64,000 bases of DNA, from positions 1 through 64,000 of the forward strand of contig JADZEM010000004.1 of assembly GCA_020850535.1 (NCBI GenBank). The letters run 5' to 3'. A program made the position numbers and the translations under genes. This document shows, piece by piece, positions 26,284-37,700 of the stretch. Every line of letters begins with the position of its first letter. The first letter of the stretch is position 1. A model generated the notes under the pieces. That model saw only the letters and a program-made list of their open reading frames with translations, made no database searches and had not been told where the DNA came from. The DNA comes from Chloroflexota bacterium (GTDB lineage Bacteria; Chloroflexota; UBA6077; JACCZL01).

Positions 26284-26688
26284 TCAGCGCGGAAGCAGTG
26301 ACCGCCCGATCAGCCCCAGGCCGCCGACCAGCAGCACCAGGATCATCAGGGTCTGGAAGAGGCTCGTCGGCTGGAAGAAAATGTCGAGGCTCATCAGAAT
26401 GCCGGCCCCGATGATCGCCAGCCCGGCCACCACCAGCAGCCAGCCCAGGATGCCCTTCCCGTTGTAGAACAGCAGGAGGATCCCCAGCAGCAACGGGACG
26501 AGGCTCAGGCCGAAGGCGTTGTAGCCGAACAGGGACCAGTAGCTCGTTCGGACGGTGACTTTCTCCAGGAACAGGTAGCCGCCGCCGACGGCCATCACCA
26601 GGCCCAGCAGGAACGTGCCGAGGCCCCCCGATGTACCGCCCACGTCGCGAAGGTTGCGGCTGCTTCGACCCGTCAGTTGCTCTTCCAT
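26284..26688 (-). CDS. conserved membrane protein, four helices
   Basis: 134 residues with a short hydrophilic N-terminus rich in Gly/Arg and about four hydrophobic segments separated by short loops (for example TVRTSYWSLFGYNAFGLS). No motif I recognise. It is divergent from the DCC protein gene. A membrane location is clear, the role is not. Confidence 0.65.
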   Translation of the reverse strand: MEEQLTGRSSRNLRDVGGTSGGLGTFLLGLVMAVGGGYLFLEKVTVRTSYWSLFGYNAFGLSLVPLLLGILLLFYNGKGILGWLLVVAGLAIIGAGILMSLDIFFQPTSLFQTLMILVLLVGGLGLIGRSLLPR

Positions 26689-26818
26689 CCGGTGGCCCCA
26701 TTCCCCAATCGAAGGTCGCTGGCGGCGCTCCGAACACCCTGGACGCGTCCCGTTGACCGAGTACGCCCGTCATGGTACCGTGCCGGCATCCTGGGCAGTG
26801 TGTTCGCGAGGTCACGCA

Positions 26819-27244
26819 GTGGGTCAGCTTGCAGACACCAACGAACGGGCCTGGGTCTTCTGGGATGGGGACTGCGGGTTTTGCCGGCGATCCGTGGCCT
26901 GGGCCGTCCGCCACGATGCCACCGGACACCTGCGACCGTGTCCGTACCAGCGCGCGCCGTCGCCCCCGATGACGCCACGACTGGCCCATGCGTGCCGACG
27001 GGCTGTCCACGTCGTCGCGCCGGACGGCACAGTGCTGCGCGCTGGCCGGGCGGCGCTGTACCTGTTGCGGACGGCCGGCCTGCCCGCGCCGCTGATCGGA
27101 CTACTGGGGTTGCCGCCGCTGGTCTGGCTGGTGGAGATCGGCTACCGCATCGTGGCGGACAACCGTCCGTTCTTCGCCCGGTTCATGGTGCGCGAAGAAC
27201 CAGACTCCCCGGGGATGGTCGGCGAAGGTCCGAACGGCCCTTGA
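26819..27244 (+). CDS. DCC-family thiol-disulfide oxidoreductase-like protein
   Basis: 141 residues from a GTG at 26819 with GAGG upstream; the open frame extends further but loses coding character. The signature VFWDGDCGFCRRSV (DxxCxxC) near residue 15-25 defines the DCC (DUF393) family. A DGTVLRAGRAAL stretch and a membrane-associated helix follow. A redox role is presumed from the CxxC pair. Its end faces the Ldh2-type dehydrogenase gene, 6 bases away. Confidence 0.85.
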   Translation: MGQLADTNERAWVFWDGDCGFCRRSVAWAVRHDATGHLRPCPYQRAPSPPMTPRLAHACRRAVHVVAPDGTVLRAGRAALYLLRTAGLPAPLIGLLGLPPLVWLVEIGYRIVADNRPFFARFMVREEPDSPGMVGEGPNGP

Positions 27245-27250
27245 TCGTCC

Positions 27251-28336
27251 TCAGCGGCCAGCGAGCCTGTCCAGCACAGACGCGACGCCAAGCTCCCCCG
27301 CCGTCTGCTCCAGATCGCGAATCGTCTCGGCGTTGAGCGGGATGCCAGCGGCGCGGTACGCCCGCTCCGTCTCGGCCTCAAGCTCGCCCGGCGCATAGAT
27401 CCGCGTCACTCCGGGCGCCCGACGGCTCGCGTGGATCTCGCGGATGGCGGCGTCCACCCGACGGCGGAAGCGGTCGGCATCCGTGAACGCGGCCACGTTG
27501 AACGCGACGAACAGGTGACCGTCCAGGCCAGGGCGCGGCCCGTCCACCATGTTGCCAAGCTCCGTGCCGTAGGCGGCATCCGACAACAGGCTGGACAGCA
27601 GGCCAAACACCAGCGCCAGCCCGATCCCCTTGAATCCGCCGACCGGCTGCAGCAGGCCATCCAGCGCGGCGGCGGCGTCCGTGGTCGGGCTTCCCGAGGC
27701 GTCGAACGCCCAGGAGTCCGGGATCGGCAGGCCCTTCTGCGCGAAGACGCGGATCTTGCCGTGCGCCGACCCGCTGAAAGCACCGTCGAAGACCATCGGC
27801 GCTTCCGCATGGGCGGGGATCGCCACGCCGAGCGGATTGATGCCGATGATCTTGTCAAGGCCGCCCCAGGCCGCCATCGTCGGGAGTGCGTTGGTGGTTG
27901 CCAGCCCGATCATCCCGGCCTCGGCGGCCATGAGCGCGTAGTAGGCCATTGCGCCGCAGTGGTTGCTCCCGCGCACGGCAGCCGCCGCGACGCCCGTCGT
28001 CCTGGCTCGCTCGATCGCCGCGCGCATGGCGAAAGCGCTGCCGATCTGCCCTATGCTGTTGCGGCCATCCACCACCAGCGCCGCGCCAGCATCCCGCACA
28101 ACGGCTGGTCTCCCGCAGGGGTCAACACCGTCGTGTCGCAGCTTCTTCACGTACTCTGGCACTCGCAGCACGCCGTGGGAGTGCACGCCGCGCAGGTCAG
28201 CCTGCACCAGCGAATCGGCGAGCAGGCCGGCGTCGTCCTCCGCCATGCCACAGGCCGCGAACACCGCCGCCACCACGGCGAGCAGGCTGCCCGGCCCGAC
28301 GCGCTGGTCACCCTCTGCCGACGGATACCCGGTCAC
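27251..28336 (-). CDS. malate/L-lactate (Ldh2-type) dehydrogenase
   Basis: 361 residues from a GTG at 28336 preceded by GGAGGGG; this is the normal length for the family. Typical segments are DLRGVHSHGVLRVPEYV, VRGSNHCGAMAYYALMAAE, GLATTNALPTMAAWGG with INPLGVAIPA, and GGFKGIGLALVFGLLS. These NAD(P)-dependent enzymes oxidise 2-hydroxy acids such as malate, lactate or sulfolactate. The neighbouring sugar-acid dehydratase suggests a catabolic pair for sugar acids, which is an inference. Confidence 0.88.
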   Translation of the reverse strand: MTGYPSAEGDQRVGPGSLLAVVAAVFAACGMAEDDAGLLADSLVQADLRGVHSHGVLRVPEYVKKLRHDGVDPCGRPAVVRDAGAALVVDGRNSIGQIGSAFAMRAAIERARTTGVAAAAVRGSNHCGAMAYYALMAAEAGMIGLATTNALPTMAAWGGLDKIIGINPLGVAIPAHAEAPMVFDGAFSGSAHGKIRVFAQKGLPIPDSWAFDASGSPTTDAAAALDGLLQPVGGFKGIGLALVFGLLSSLLSDAAYGTELGNMVDGPRPGLDGHLFVAFNVAAFTDADRFRRRVDAAIREIHASRRAPGVTRIYAPGELEAETERAYRAAGIPLNAETIRDLEQTAGELGVASVLDRLAGR

Positions 28337-28357
28337 CGTGCCCCTCCGCCGTCTGAC

Positions 28358-28385
28358 GGGAGCGACCGGCGGGCCGGCCGCTCCC
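28358..28385. terminator. intercistronic hairpin
   Basis: GGGAGCG (28358-28364) pairs with CGCTCCC (28379-28385), and an inner CCGGC/GCCGG pair continues the stem around a GG loop. It lies between the dehydratase and Ldh2-type genes and could attenuate readthrough. Confidence 0.4.
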
Positions 28386-28470
28386 AGACTCACTGCCAGG
28401 GAGGCCGCCTGGCCGCTCCCTGTCTACCGTCTCCCGCTGTTCCCGTCCCACGAGCGGACGAACCTCGCGG

Positions 28471-29613
28471 CTACTGATCCATCACCGAGCCGTCGGCGTG
28501 TAGCCGCGTCCCGACCCAGCGCATCTTGTACGGATGCTTCTCGGCAGCGTCAGGGGCCAGCTCGATGCCGATACCGGGCGCGTCGGGGATGATCAGATAC
28601 CCGTTGCCGTCGTGCACCATCCGCGACTTCACGATCTCGCTCTTGGGCGGCACATCCTCACCGATGGGGTACTCCTGCAACGCGAAGTTCGGCACCGACG
28701 CGGCGATCTGGATGCAGGCCGCCGTGCTGACCGGACTGAGCGGGTTGTGCGGCACCACGCCGACATGCCGGGCCTCGGCCAGCGCCGCGATCTTCTTCGC
28801 CCCGGTGATACCGCCGCACATGCACACGTCCGGCCGGACGTACTGGACGGCGTTGCGGGCCAGCAGCATCTCGAACTCGTAGATAGTGTGCAGCCGCTCG
28901 CCCGTGGCGATCGGAATGTGGATGTTCTCGGCCACCAGCCCCATCATGTCGAAGTTGTCCGGCAGGATCGGGTCTTCGTAGAAGAACGGGTGGTACTGCT
29001 CGATGCCACGCGCCAGCACGATGGCCTCGTGTGGCGTCAGCCGGCGGTGGATCTCGATACAGAGATCGACATCATCTCCGACGGCCTCGCGGTACATCCG
29101 GACGGTGTCGATGGCGTCCCGCATCTTCTGGACGTGGGTCTTCTCATACGGCACGGCACGGTCTTCGTCCAGGAACGGCGTCAGGTGCCCGACCGCCGTG
29201 AACCCCTGGTTCTTGGCATCGACGATGCCCTGCACCAGCTTCTCGGTGGTGTTGCCGAAGACGTGGTAGTAGACGCGCGCCTTGTCGCGGACCTTGCCGC
29301 CGAGCAACTGGTAGACCGGCACGCCGAAGTGCTTGCCGGCGATGTCCCAGAGCGCTATATCGATTGCGCTGAGCGCGCCCATGATCGCCGCGCCACGGAA
29401 ATGGCTGCTGCGGTACATGTACTGCCAGTGGTGCTCGATGCGGAGCGGGTCCTCGCCGACAAGGTACGAGGCAAACTTGTTCACGACCGCTGCCGACGCT
29501 TCGAGATAGCCCCAGGCCCCAGACTCGCCCAGGCCGGTGATTCCGGCGTCGGTGTGCACCTGGACGAACATGTAGCGGTCGATCAGTAGCGGTTCGACTG
29601 CCGTGATCTTCAC
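28471..29613 (-). CDS. enolase-superfamily sugar-acid dehydratase (mandelate racemase type)
   Basis: 380 residues. The capping domain starts MKITAVEPLLIDR. The barrel shows VDLCIEIHRRLTP, FFYEDPILP, TGERL and a catalytic VVPHNPLSPV, the order of metal ligands and His of galactonate dehydratase-like enzymes. The first ligand segment has Glu (EIH) where galactonate dehydratase DgoD has Asp (DFH). It probably dehydrates an aldonate to the 2-keto-3-deoxy acid. Substrate is unassigned. The Ldh2-type gene lies 134 bases downstream on the same strand. Confidence 0.85.
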   Translation of the reverse strand: MKITAVEPLLIDRYMFVQVHTDAGITGLGESGAWGYLEASAAVVNKFASYLVGEDPLRIEHHWQYMYRSSHFRGAAIMGALSAIDIALWDIAGKHFGVPVYQLLGGKVRDKARVYYHVFGNTTEKLVQGIVDAKNQGFTAVGHLTPFLDEDRAVPYEKTHVQKMRDAIDTVRMYREAVGDDVDLCIEIHRRLTPHEAIVLARGIEQYHPFFYEDPILPDNFDMMGLVAENIHIPIATGERLHTIYEFEMLLARNAVQYVRPDVCMCGGITGAKKIAALAEARHVGVVPHNPLSPVSTAACIQIAASVPNFALQEYPIGEDVPPKSEIVKSRMVHDGNGYLIIPDAPGIGIELAPDAAEKHPYKMRWVGTRLHADGSVMDQ

Positions 29614-29703
29614 GGTACTCCCCTCCCTCGCTGGCGAGGATCAGCCGGCACGGCCGGCCGCTGGCAGGGTAAACCGTTTCAGGCGCGGGAGTCCAGTCCG
29701 CGC

Positions 29704-29940
29704 GTCGGTTGCACAGGGCGATTGCATGTTGATGTCGTCGTGCCGCCTCGTCGGGGCCTGAAAGCCCCGCCTACGATCCTGCAGTCGCTGCGCGACGCGC
29801 CAGTCGCACCAGTGCCGGCCGTTCCCGACGAGCGTCGCGCAGCGACTGAATGCGTGTAGGCGGGGGTTTCAACCCCCGACCGCCCGTTCCGTGATGCTTC
29901 GGGTACACCAACGAACATGCAATCGCCCTGGTCGGTTGCA
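29704..29940. mobile_element. MITE-like palindromic element with 10-bp flanking repeats
   Basis: The 217-base unit 29714-29930 begins CAGGGCGATTGCATGTT and ends with its exact inverse. It is flanked on both sides by GTCGGTTGCA (29704-29713 and 29931-29940), as a target-site duplication would be. Internally CAGTCGCTGCGCGACG (29782-29797) has its inverse at 29833-29848, and GTCGGGG...CCCCGCCTAC is mirrored by GTAGGCGGGG...CCCGAC. The whole unit can fold into one long hairpin. It encodes no protein. It sits 5 bases from the stop codon of the neighbouring glycosyltransferase. Confidence 0.8.
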
Positions 29941-29945
29941 GAGCG

Positions 29946-32900
29946 TCAGCGGCCCGGCAGGGCGTAGCGGCGCACGTTCTGGCTGTCGACGTCCACGACG
30001 TACACGCCTTCCGCGCCCGTCGCGATGCCTGTCGACTTCTTCATGCCGCCGAGCGTCCAGAGCACCGCCGGGCCGCCGCCGGCGGGCCGAGCCATGATCG
30101 CCCGCTCCTCCGGCAGCGTCGCCAGCCAGCCGCCGTCCGGCAACACGCCGATGTGCGGCCCGTTGACCGTCAACGAAGGCGGCATGGCCCAGGTCATCAG
30201 GCGCACGCCATCCGGCTCCTGATGCACGATCCGGTTCGCGCCGCCCTCGGCCGCCAGGATCGTGCCATCCGGCAGCAGCGCGCCGCTCGTCGGTTGCGAC
30301 AGGCCCGGCACGACGCGGATGGCTCCATCCACGGCGCGGATCAGCAGCCGGTCGTTGCCGGTGTCGGCGACAACAAGGTCGCCAGCGGCCGTCGTCAGGA
30401 GGCCGCGCGGGCTGTACATCGGGTACTCCGCGAACAGGCGCGCACCGACGGCCCCCTGGTAGCTCATCTCGACCACTGAGCCGGCGCCGGCGTCAGCTAC
30501 GGCCAGCCCGCTCTGGTACACCGCCACGGCGCTCGGCTCCTTGAGCGCCCCTTCCCCGAGCAGCGCTGTGGAGCCGTCCCGGCCGATCCGCACAATCGCC
30601 TTCTTCACGCCATCCGCCACGTAGAGCGTGCCATCGGGTCCGACGGCGATGCCGCGCGGCTGTCCGAGCGCCCCGGCCGGCGACACCACCTGTCCCTCGC
30701 CGAGGTCGACCTTGTCCTGTACCGTCTCGGGCGGCGCGATCGGCGCCACGGCCACCGAGACGCCGTCCGCCGGCGCCGTCGTGGGAGCGGGCAGGTCGGC
30801 GTCCTCAGGCCGCGCCGCGACGGTCCGGTACGCCGGCCACGGCCGGAGCGCCGTCGTCGGGATGACGGCACGTGCACCGCCGGGCGGCTGCCAGAAGGCG
30901 TTGACGAAGGAGAAGCCCAGCGTGTCCAGGAACCGGATACGGACGTCGTGCCAGCCGACGCTCAGTTGCACCTCGCCATCGGCTGAGCCGCCGTTGGCCG
31001 TATTCACCGCCACCTGCTCGCCGTCCACCCAGATCGCGGACGTGCCCAGGCTGTTCACTCCCAGCCGGTAGCGTCCCTCCCGTTCGATCCGCAGCGCGCC
31101 GCTCCACTCCATCGTATAGGGGCGCGCGGTGGGCAGCGTGTGCACGGTCAGATCCACCGTCGGATCGACTTGCTCCTGGATCGGCTCGGCCTTCATGTCC
31201 TCGCCACGGTAGATGCGCGCCAGCAGGCCCGTCGTGCGGACCGGAGCCGCGTTCAACAGGTTGCCGGGGATCGGACGAAACGCCTCGGTCCCGGGCGCCC
31301 ACAGCAGCCGCACCGGCTCCTGCCCCAGCGCGCTGCCGGCCAGCCGCAGCGCGTGATTGCCGCGCGCAAGCTTGACCGCGACCTCGTTGCCGCCCTTCAC
31401 CAGCTCGATGCCGTCGAGCGTCAGCACCGCCGCCGACGGAGCCTCCAGGCGGAAGCGATAGGTGTTGTAGGTCTGAACCGTGAGCGTCGTGCTCCACGAC
31501 GCCTCGAAGGGCGGGGGGATCGGCACGCCCCGGGGCCACTCGTGCACCAGGCCCGACTCGCGCCGCTCGGCGCTGCCCGCCGGCCCCTGGTAGCGCGCGG
31601 CAACGCCCCGCGTCTCCTGCACGATGGCCTGCGGCAGCACGAACCCGTAGCCGACCGTCCCGCCATCGGGCGTCCGCGTGTAGGAGCGCAGCGCCCCAGG
31701 GTACAGCGCCGCGATCCGCTCGGCCACGGCCGGGCGGTCCCCGATGAAGATCGCCGCCTGCGCATCGACAATCGGCAACTGGGTGGCCGTCTCGAACGCC
31801 GCGAACTCGCGCCGCGAAGGATCGGTCCAGCGCACGCTCGGATGCCCGAGCCAGGACGGCTCCAGATACACCTTCATATCTGGCGGCAGTTGGGCGGCCT
31901 GCCGGCCGGCCTCCGTCTGCGGCGACGCGAACTCCAGCCAGGTACGGGTGTCGCGCATCTGCCGCCCGAAGAAGCGGTCGGCGTTGGCGTAGTCGGTGGC
32001 CCCGAGGATCAGCACGACGAGGCTCGCGGTGAGCACCGGCCCCAGGCGGGCCACTGTAAACCCGCCGCGCCCGCTCGGGAGTCGCCGCGACACGTCGTCC
32101 AGCCGCTCCCACAACAGCGCCAGCGGCAGTGATGCCAGCAGCACGGCGGGGACGATCGCACCGATAGCCCGGTGGCTCTGTGGCGCTTCCCAGGTGATCG
32201 AGAAGATGCCGCCGGCCAGCGCGGCCGGAATCCAGGAGAGGACAATCGCCTGTTCCAGCCGCCAGAACCGCGACAGCGACATCGCCAGCCCCAGCACGAC
32301 GAGGCCGCCGGTGACGGCGTCGAGCATGGGACGCCCCGACCAGTTGTGGCGGCCATTCGGATCGCCACGGACGTGGAACATCATCAGGTGTGCGCGCACG
32401 TTGTCGATCAGCGGGGCATAGCTCCCGGCTGAGGCGACCTCGTTGAAGACGCTGACCGTGCCCGCCCGCGCGCTGAACTGGCCCCAGTTGGTGACGGCGT
32501 AGAATCCGAACGGGCCGGCCGCCAGCAGGAACCCGAGCGCGAACAGCGCCATCACGGCGATGGTTCGTCGTAGCTCTCGGAAGCGCGTGGCCAGCACGAA
32601 CTGACCCGCGCCAACGGCCAGCACGAACGGCATCAACTGGCTGGTGTAGTAGAAGTACAGGCCGGCTCCCCCGACGACGCCCGCCAGGGCCAGCAGGTAG
32701 CCGCTCCGACGCCGCACCCCGACCACGAAGACGGCGGCGGCGAGCGTGTCGCAGGTCAGTGAGAGAACGGCGGGCAGCGCGACGCGGCTGAAGTTCAGGT
32801 GCCAGACCAGCGCCACGAGCAGCCCGGCCGCGACCACGCCAGCACGACGCCCGTACAACACCCGTCCCAACAGGTACACGGCAGCGATGCCGAGCGCGCC

Positions 32901-33755
32901 GCCAACCGCCACCGGCAGCCGCAGCGTGAGCGGATCGCGGCCGAAGATGGGGATCAGCGTCATGATGAAGTACCAAAGGCCAGTCGGCTCCTGGAGGATG
33001 CCCGCGGCGAAGATCGGGCGATAGCCCGGCTCGGCGATCATCCGCAGCGCCTCGATGCCGCGCTGCGTTTCGTCGAACCAGAGTCCCCGCGGGATGGCGT
33101 CGATGTGCCAGAGGCGCAGGAACAGGCCGACCGCTGTCAGCCCGACAACCCAGCGCGTATCGGCCAGATCCCAGTCAGGGACGATCCGGCGCAGTGAGGG
33201 CCGCGTGAGCCGCCACAGCCCGACCAGGAAGACGGCGCACGCCGCGATGTGCAGCAGCCACGCGACCGTCAACAGCCGCCCGACCCAGAACAGCCCGAGG
33301 CAGGCGACTTCGAGCGCCAGCCCGACGACGACCGTCAATACCGCCGCGCGGGCCGGCCCTGGCCGGCCGCTTTCGGCCGGGTCGGAGTCGGCGTCCGCCG
33401 TGGCCGGCGCGGCTGTCCACCCCAGGCCCGCCAGCGAGAGCAGTCCGAACGCCGCCCCGACCGCCAGCAGCCACCAGAGCGCGGCCAGGTCGGTTGACTC
33501 GGTCCAGAGGCGGCCGGCGAGGTAGATGCTGCCGCCGGCCAGGACGCTCCCCAGCAGCAGGATGGCGGACGGCAGCGCGCCAGCCGACACTGGGCCAGCC
33601 AACCTGTCACGAGCCGACATCTGGCCGACCGACGGTCCCGCGCTCGCAGGACCGCTGGTGCGTCTCGGGCGCTCGCGCAGGTACAGGGCAGCGATCAGCA
33701 ACGCCACGGCGCCGCCAGCCGCCAGGTACCCGCCGATGCCTACGATCTCGTTCAT
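29946..33755 (-). CDS. GT-C (PMT/ArnT-like) membrane protein fused to PA14-like and NHL regions
   Basis: 1269 residues. The N-terminal ~620 residues hold about a dozen helices. The first large loop carries [10 protein letters not shown] (Asp228-Glu229), the acidic pair used for catalysis in PMT/ArnT-type glycosyltransferases. Residues ~700-990 contain two beta-rich PA14-like units ([40 protein letters not shown]). The last ~230 residues repeat [15 protein letters not shown]-type NHL propeller blades. It probably moves a sugar from a polyprenyl-phosphate donor outside the membrane. The extracellular modules may bind glycans. Confidence 0.8.
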   Translation of the reverse strand: MNEIVGIGGYLAAGGAVALLIAALYLRERPRRTSGPASAGPSVGQMSARDRLAGPVSAGALPSAILLLGSVLAGGSIYLAGRLWTESTDLAALWWLLAVGAAFGLLSLAGLGWTAAPATADADSDPAESGRPGPARAAVLTVVVGLALEVACLGLFWVGRLLTVAWLLHIAACAVFLVGLWRLTRPSLRRIVPDWDLADTRWVVGLTAVGLFLRLWHIDAIPRGLWFDETQRGIEALRMIAEPGYRPIFAAGILQEPTGLWYFIMTLIPIFGRDPLTLRLPVAVGGALGIAAVYLLGRVLYGRRAGVVAAGLLVALVWHLNFSRVALPAVLSLTCDTLAAAVFVVGVRRRSGYLLALAGVVGGAGLYFYYTSQLMPFVLAVGAGQFVLATRFRELRRTIAVMALFALGFLLAAGPFGFYAVTNWGQFSARAGTVSVFNEVASAGSYAPLIDNVRAHLMMFHVRGDPNGRHNWSGRPMLDAVTGGLVVLGLAMSLSRFWRLEQAIVLSWIPAALAGGIFSITWEAPQSHRAIGAIVPAVLLASLPLALLWERLDDVSRRLPSGRGGFTVARLGPVLTASLVVLILGATDYANADRFFGRQMRDTRTWLEFASPQTEAGRQAAQLPPDMKVYLEPSWLGHPSVRWTDPSRREFAAFETATQLPIVDAQAAIFIGDRPAVAERIAALYPGALRSYTRTPDGGTVGYGFVLPQAIVQETRGVAARYQGPAGSAERRESGLVHEWPRGVPIPPPFEASWSTTLTVQTYNTYRFRLEAPSAAVLTLDGIELVKGGNEVAVKLARGNHALRLAGSALGQEPVRLLWAPGTEAFRPIPGNLLNAAPVRTTGLLARIYRGEDMKAEPIQEQVDPTVDLTVHTLPTARPYTMEWSGALRIEREGRYRLGVNSLGTSAIWVDGEQVAVNTANGGSADGEVQLSVGWHDVRIRFLDTLGFSFVNAFWQPPGGARAVIPTTALRPWPAYRTVAARPEDADLPAPTTAPADGVSVAVAPIAPPETVQDKVDLGEGQVVSPAGALGQPRGIAVGPDGTLYVADGVKKAIVRIGRDGSTALLGEGALKEPSAVAVYQSGLAVADAGAGSVVEMSYQGAVGARLFAEYPMYSPRGLLTTAAGDLVVADTGNDRLLIRAVDGAIRVVPGLSQPTSGALLPDGTILAAEGGANRIVHQEPDGVRLMTWAMPPSLTVNGPHIGVLPDGGWLATLPEERAIMARPAGGGPAVLWTLGGMKKSTGIATGAEGVYVVDVDSQNVRRYALPGR

Positions 33756-33887
33756 GCTAACAGGGACGTTAGGGTAGACCTGTCCTCAGGTCCGCGGCAA
33801 TCCTTGACGACCAGTGTGAACGTCATTCGTTTCAGCTATGCGTCTCCGAACATCGGGGCCGGGCGCAGGTGCGGGGAGAGCTGCTCG

Positions 33888-34628
33888 ATGATCCATGGCA
33901 AGCGAGTAGTGGTGGTGCTGCCAGCCTACAACGCAGCACTGACACTCGAAAGGACGGTCTCGGACCTGCCTGGGGACGTGGTCGACGAGATTCTGCTCGT
34001 GGACGACGCCAGCCGTGATGATACGGTGGAGGTGGCGCGGCGGCTCGGCCTGCGAACCGTCGTTCACCCGAAGAACCTGGGCTACGGCGGCAACCAGAAG
34101 ACCTGCTACCGCGAGGCCCTGGCGCTCGGCGCAGACATCGTCGTGATGGTGCACCCGGACTACCAGTACGATCCGCGCCTCGTCACGCCGATGGCCTCGA
34201 TGATCGCCGCCGACGTCTACGACGTGGTGCTGGGCAGCCGGATCATCGGGAACGGGGCGCTCCAGGGTGGCATGCCGGTCTACAAGTACGTCTCGAACCG
34301 CGTGCTGACGGCGGTCCAGAACCTGCTGATGGGCGAAAAGCTCTCGGAGTACCACACCGGCTACCGCGCATTCTCCCGCAGGGTGCTGGAGACGCTCCCG
34401 TTGCACCGGAGCTCCAACGATTTCCTCTTCGACAACCAGTTCCTGGCTCAGGTCTTCTGGTTCGGGTTCCGCGTCGGCGAGGTCTCGTGTCCCACGCGCT
34501 ACCTGCCCGAGTCGTCGTCGATCAACTTCAAGCGGTCGTGCACGTATGGCCTCGGCGTGCTCAAGACGAGCCTCGACTACCGGCTGGCGAAGGCCGGCGT
34601 GAAGAAGTCCCGCATCTTCTCACAGTAG
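33888..34628 (+). CDS. family 2 glycosyltransferase
   Basis: 246 residues from the ATG at 33888 (GGGGAGAG upstream; the earlier in-frame start lacks it). [29 protein letters not shown] with the nucleotide-binding Asp, and the DXD-like HPDYQYDPR fit the GT2 fold. No C-terminal membrane helix is seen, so it is a peripheral transferase, possibly of the dolichyl/polyprenyl-phosphate sugar type. It is divergent from the 1269-residue gene and leads a plus-strand run of three membrane proteins. Confidence 0.88.
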   Translation: MIHGKRVVVVLPAYNAALTLERTVSDLPGDVVDEILLVDDASRDDTVEVARRLGLRTVVHPKNLGYGGNQKTCYREALALGADIVVMVHPDYQYDPRLVTPMASMIAADVYDVVLGSRIIGNGALQGGMPVYKYVSNRVLTAVQNLLMGEKLSEYHTGYRAFSRRVLETLPLHRSSNDFLFDNQFLAQVFWFGFRVGEVSCPTRYLPESSSINFKRSCTYGLGVLKTSLDYRLAKAGVKKSRIFSQ

Positions 34629-34720
34629 GCGCGGCCCCAGGCGGACGCTCCCGCACAATATAGGCCTCCAGCGGGCGTGATGCTGATAATCAACGTGCTG
34701 GAACGGGAGTACACCGCCGC

Positions 34721-37700
34721 GTGCCGATCTTCAGGCGACCATCCCTGCGTCTCGACGTATCGCGACGGCTGCTCCCTTTGCCGATTCTCGCGCTTGGCGC
34801 GAGCCTCGCCGGCCAACTGGCGCTCGATCAGCGCGCCTGGCTCGGTGGGGCGATCCTGCTGCTGTCGGCGGCCCTGCTCATCGGATCGGCGGCGCTCGGC
34901 CGTGACGACCAGCCAGACGACAGCGCGGACGAGGACGCGGAGGCCCGATTCAGCGAGGACGCGGAGGCCCACGCCGACAGGCATCCCGACCCCGGCACGC
35001 TGATCGGCGGCTGGCGCGGACTGCTCTCGCTGCTGGTGGTCGGAGTCGGCGCGGCGGCCTGTCGCCTGGTGCTGCTCGGTGCGCTGCCGCCCGGACTGGC
35101 GCCCGCCGAAGCGGTGGTCGGCCTGGATGCGGCGCACGTCCTCTCGAGCGGGTTCGACGGCGGAACCTGGGACGGCTGGCCGATCTTCCACTTGCTGACC
35201 GTCTGGTCGGTCGGCGCGCTCGGACACACGCCGGTGGCGGTCCGGCTGCCGGCGGCCCTTGGCGGCACGCTGATGGCGCTCGCGCTGTTCCTCCTGGGCC
35301 GACAACTGGGCGGCACCCTCCTGGGGGCGCTGGCCGGCATGCTGGCAGCGCTGCTGTTCTGGCCCGTCGAGCTGACACGGGCCGCCTTCGGGTATGTCGG
35401 CTGGGGCGTGGCAGCCCAGGCTCTCGGCGTCGCGCTGCTGATGCGCGCGGCCCAGCGAGGTCACGGTGGGCTGGCCGGCGCGGCCGGCGTGGCCATCGGG
35501 CTCGGAATACAGGTGTCGTGGTCCGGGCTGATGGCGCTCGTCGCGGCGCTGATCCTGGCCTGTCGCCCGCGCGCTGGCTCGACGCGCTGGCAGCCACCCC
35601 AGCCGCCCGTCCTCGCGCCGTTCCTGGTCTACGGGCTGATCGCGGCCGGTCCGGTCATCGCGGGGGTGTCGATCCCGGACCGTCACCTGGCCGTGGAGCG
35701 TGCGACCAACGCGAACCCGTCGGAGGCTGCCGCCCCGCTGCTGGAGCGGCTCCGCGCGACGGCGCTGATGTTCAACGTCAGCGGCGATCCGGACCCGGTC
35801 CACAACGCTCAGGGGCAGAAGCACCTCGACAGCGTCATGGCCGCGCTGCTGATCCTGGGGATCGCCGTGGCGGTGGCGCGCCCGGCCAGCCGTCGCGGGG
35901 GCATCCTGCTGCTCTGGCTGGCGGTGACGCTGGCGCTGGCCGCTCGGGCCTCGCGCGACAGCGGGCCAGACAGCCTTGCAGCGTTCCCGATGCTGGCGCC
36001 AGTTGCGCTGCTGGCAGCATCAGGGCTGGTGGCGGTGGCCGGCCAGTTGCCGGGGCGGATGTGGACGGCGCCGATGTGGCGGCTCGACCTGCTGGTAGTG
36101 CTGCTGGGCTTCAGCGTGGTGACCAACGGCTACACGACGTTCATCGCTCGCCGGACGGATCAGGCCGCCTGGACCGGCTACGCATCCGCCGAGGCGCTCA
36201 CAGCCGAGCAGATCAATCGGCTGCTGCCAACCCACGCGATCTACCTTGCCGATGTCTGGCTCGACCACCCAACGATCCGCTTCCTCGCGCCTGGCCTGGG
36301 CGAGCCGCGCCCCCTTGACGCAGCCGTTGGCGTCCCGCTGCGCCGCGACGAGACGTTCGCCTACTTCGCGCCTGGGCGGCAGGAGGTGGTTGCCGAAGAT
36401 CTCGAACGGGTCTACGAAGATGGGGAGATCGACCGCTACCGCTCGCCGCTCGACGACACGCAGGTGGTGCTGCGGACCTTCCGCGCGCCGTCGAAGGTTG
36501 TGGCGTCGGCCCGTGGCGTCACGCTGCGCGTCACCTCGCAGGACCGCTCGCGCACCAGCCGTCAGACGCTCGGCGACCTTCGCCTGAGCTGGCCGATCCC
36601 CGGCGAGAGCGCGCAGGGGGCCGCCATCGAGCTGTTCGCCGCGTTGGCCATCGACACGCCGGGGTGGTACCGCTTCATGCTGGACGGCCCGCCCGGCTCG
36701 ACCGTCGAGATCAACGGCGTCTCAGTCGGACGGGCCGGCGAGGAGCTGACAACCGAGCTGCCGGCCGGCAACCAGCGACTTCGCGTGCTGGCAGCGCCGA
36801 GCGGTCCGGCCCAGATTCAGCTTCGCTGGCAGCCGCCGGGCACATCCGAACTGACGGCCATCCCAGGCGCGCGGCTCAGCCGCGAGCAGCGCACGGCGAC
36901 CGGCCTGCTGGCCGTCTATCGTAGCGGCACGGACCCTGAAGCAAAGCCGGACGTTCTGCGGTTCGAACGGTACGTTCAGCGCGAGGCGACGCTTCCACCC
37001 CTGGCCGGCCCGTACGTCCTGGACCTGATCGGCGTGGTGGACGCGCCGAAGGCCGGCACCTACCGCTTCCGTGTCCAGGGCAGCGGAAACGTCGGGCTGT
37101 GGCTGGACGACCTGCCGGTGCCGCTCGGCCAGTCGCCCGGCGACGAGCCGGCCAGCGTCGTGCTGCCGGACGGCGACCACTCGATTCGGGTGCGCCTCAC
37201 CAATCCCGGATCGGACACGACCTTGAACCTGCTCTGGGCGCCGCCCGGCGAGGACTGGGGCGCGATCCCGACCTCGCGGTTCACGCCGGTCTCGAATCCG
37301 ACCGAGGCGGCGATCCACCCCGCCATCCCGCCAGACCCGGCTATCCGCGCGCTCGGGGCGACGCGCGTCGCGTCGTTGGTGTCGCTGGAGAGCGAGCCGC
37401 GCGCCGTGGCCGTTGGGCCGGACGGCGCCGTCTACGTGACGAACGCGTCCACCAGAGACACGCTGCGGATCGACTCGCCGAGCAGCGTCCCGACGCCGAT
37501 CCCCAACGCCGAGGCTGGCGTGCCGGCCGACGTCGAGGTCGGGCCAGACGGGGTCGTCTGGGTGCTCGACGCACTGGATGGACAGCTACGGCGCATCGAG
37601 CCAGCCACGGGCGAGGTCCGCACGGTCGGCAGCCGTGACCTCGGGCTGTACCGGCCCCGCGGCTTCGGGCTCGCGCCGGACGGCACGCTGCTGGTGGCGG

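Noticed and set aside
30805-32976. 723-codon minus-strand ORF within the 1269-residue GT-C gene
   Set aside because: It is a different frame of the same strand; only the 1269-residue frame shows membrane segments and repeat blades.
34680-35824. 415-codon minus-strand ORF opposite the second GT-C gene
   Set aside because: Shadow frame, rich in Gln/Arg/Asp with no recognisable domain.
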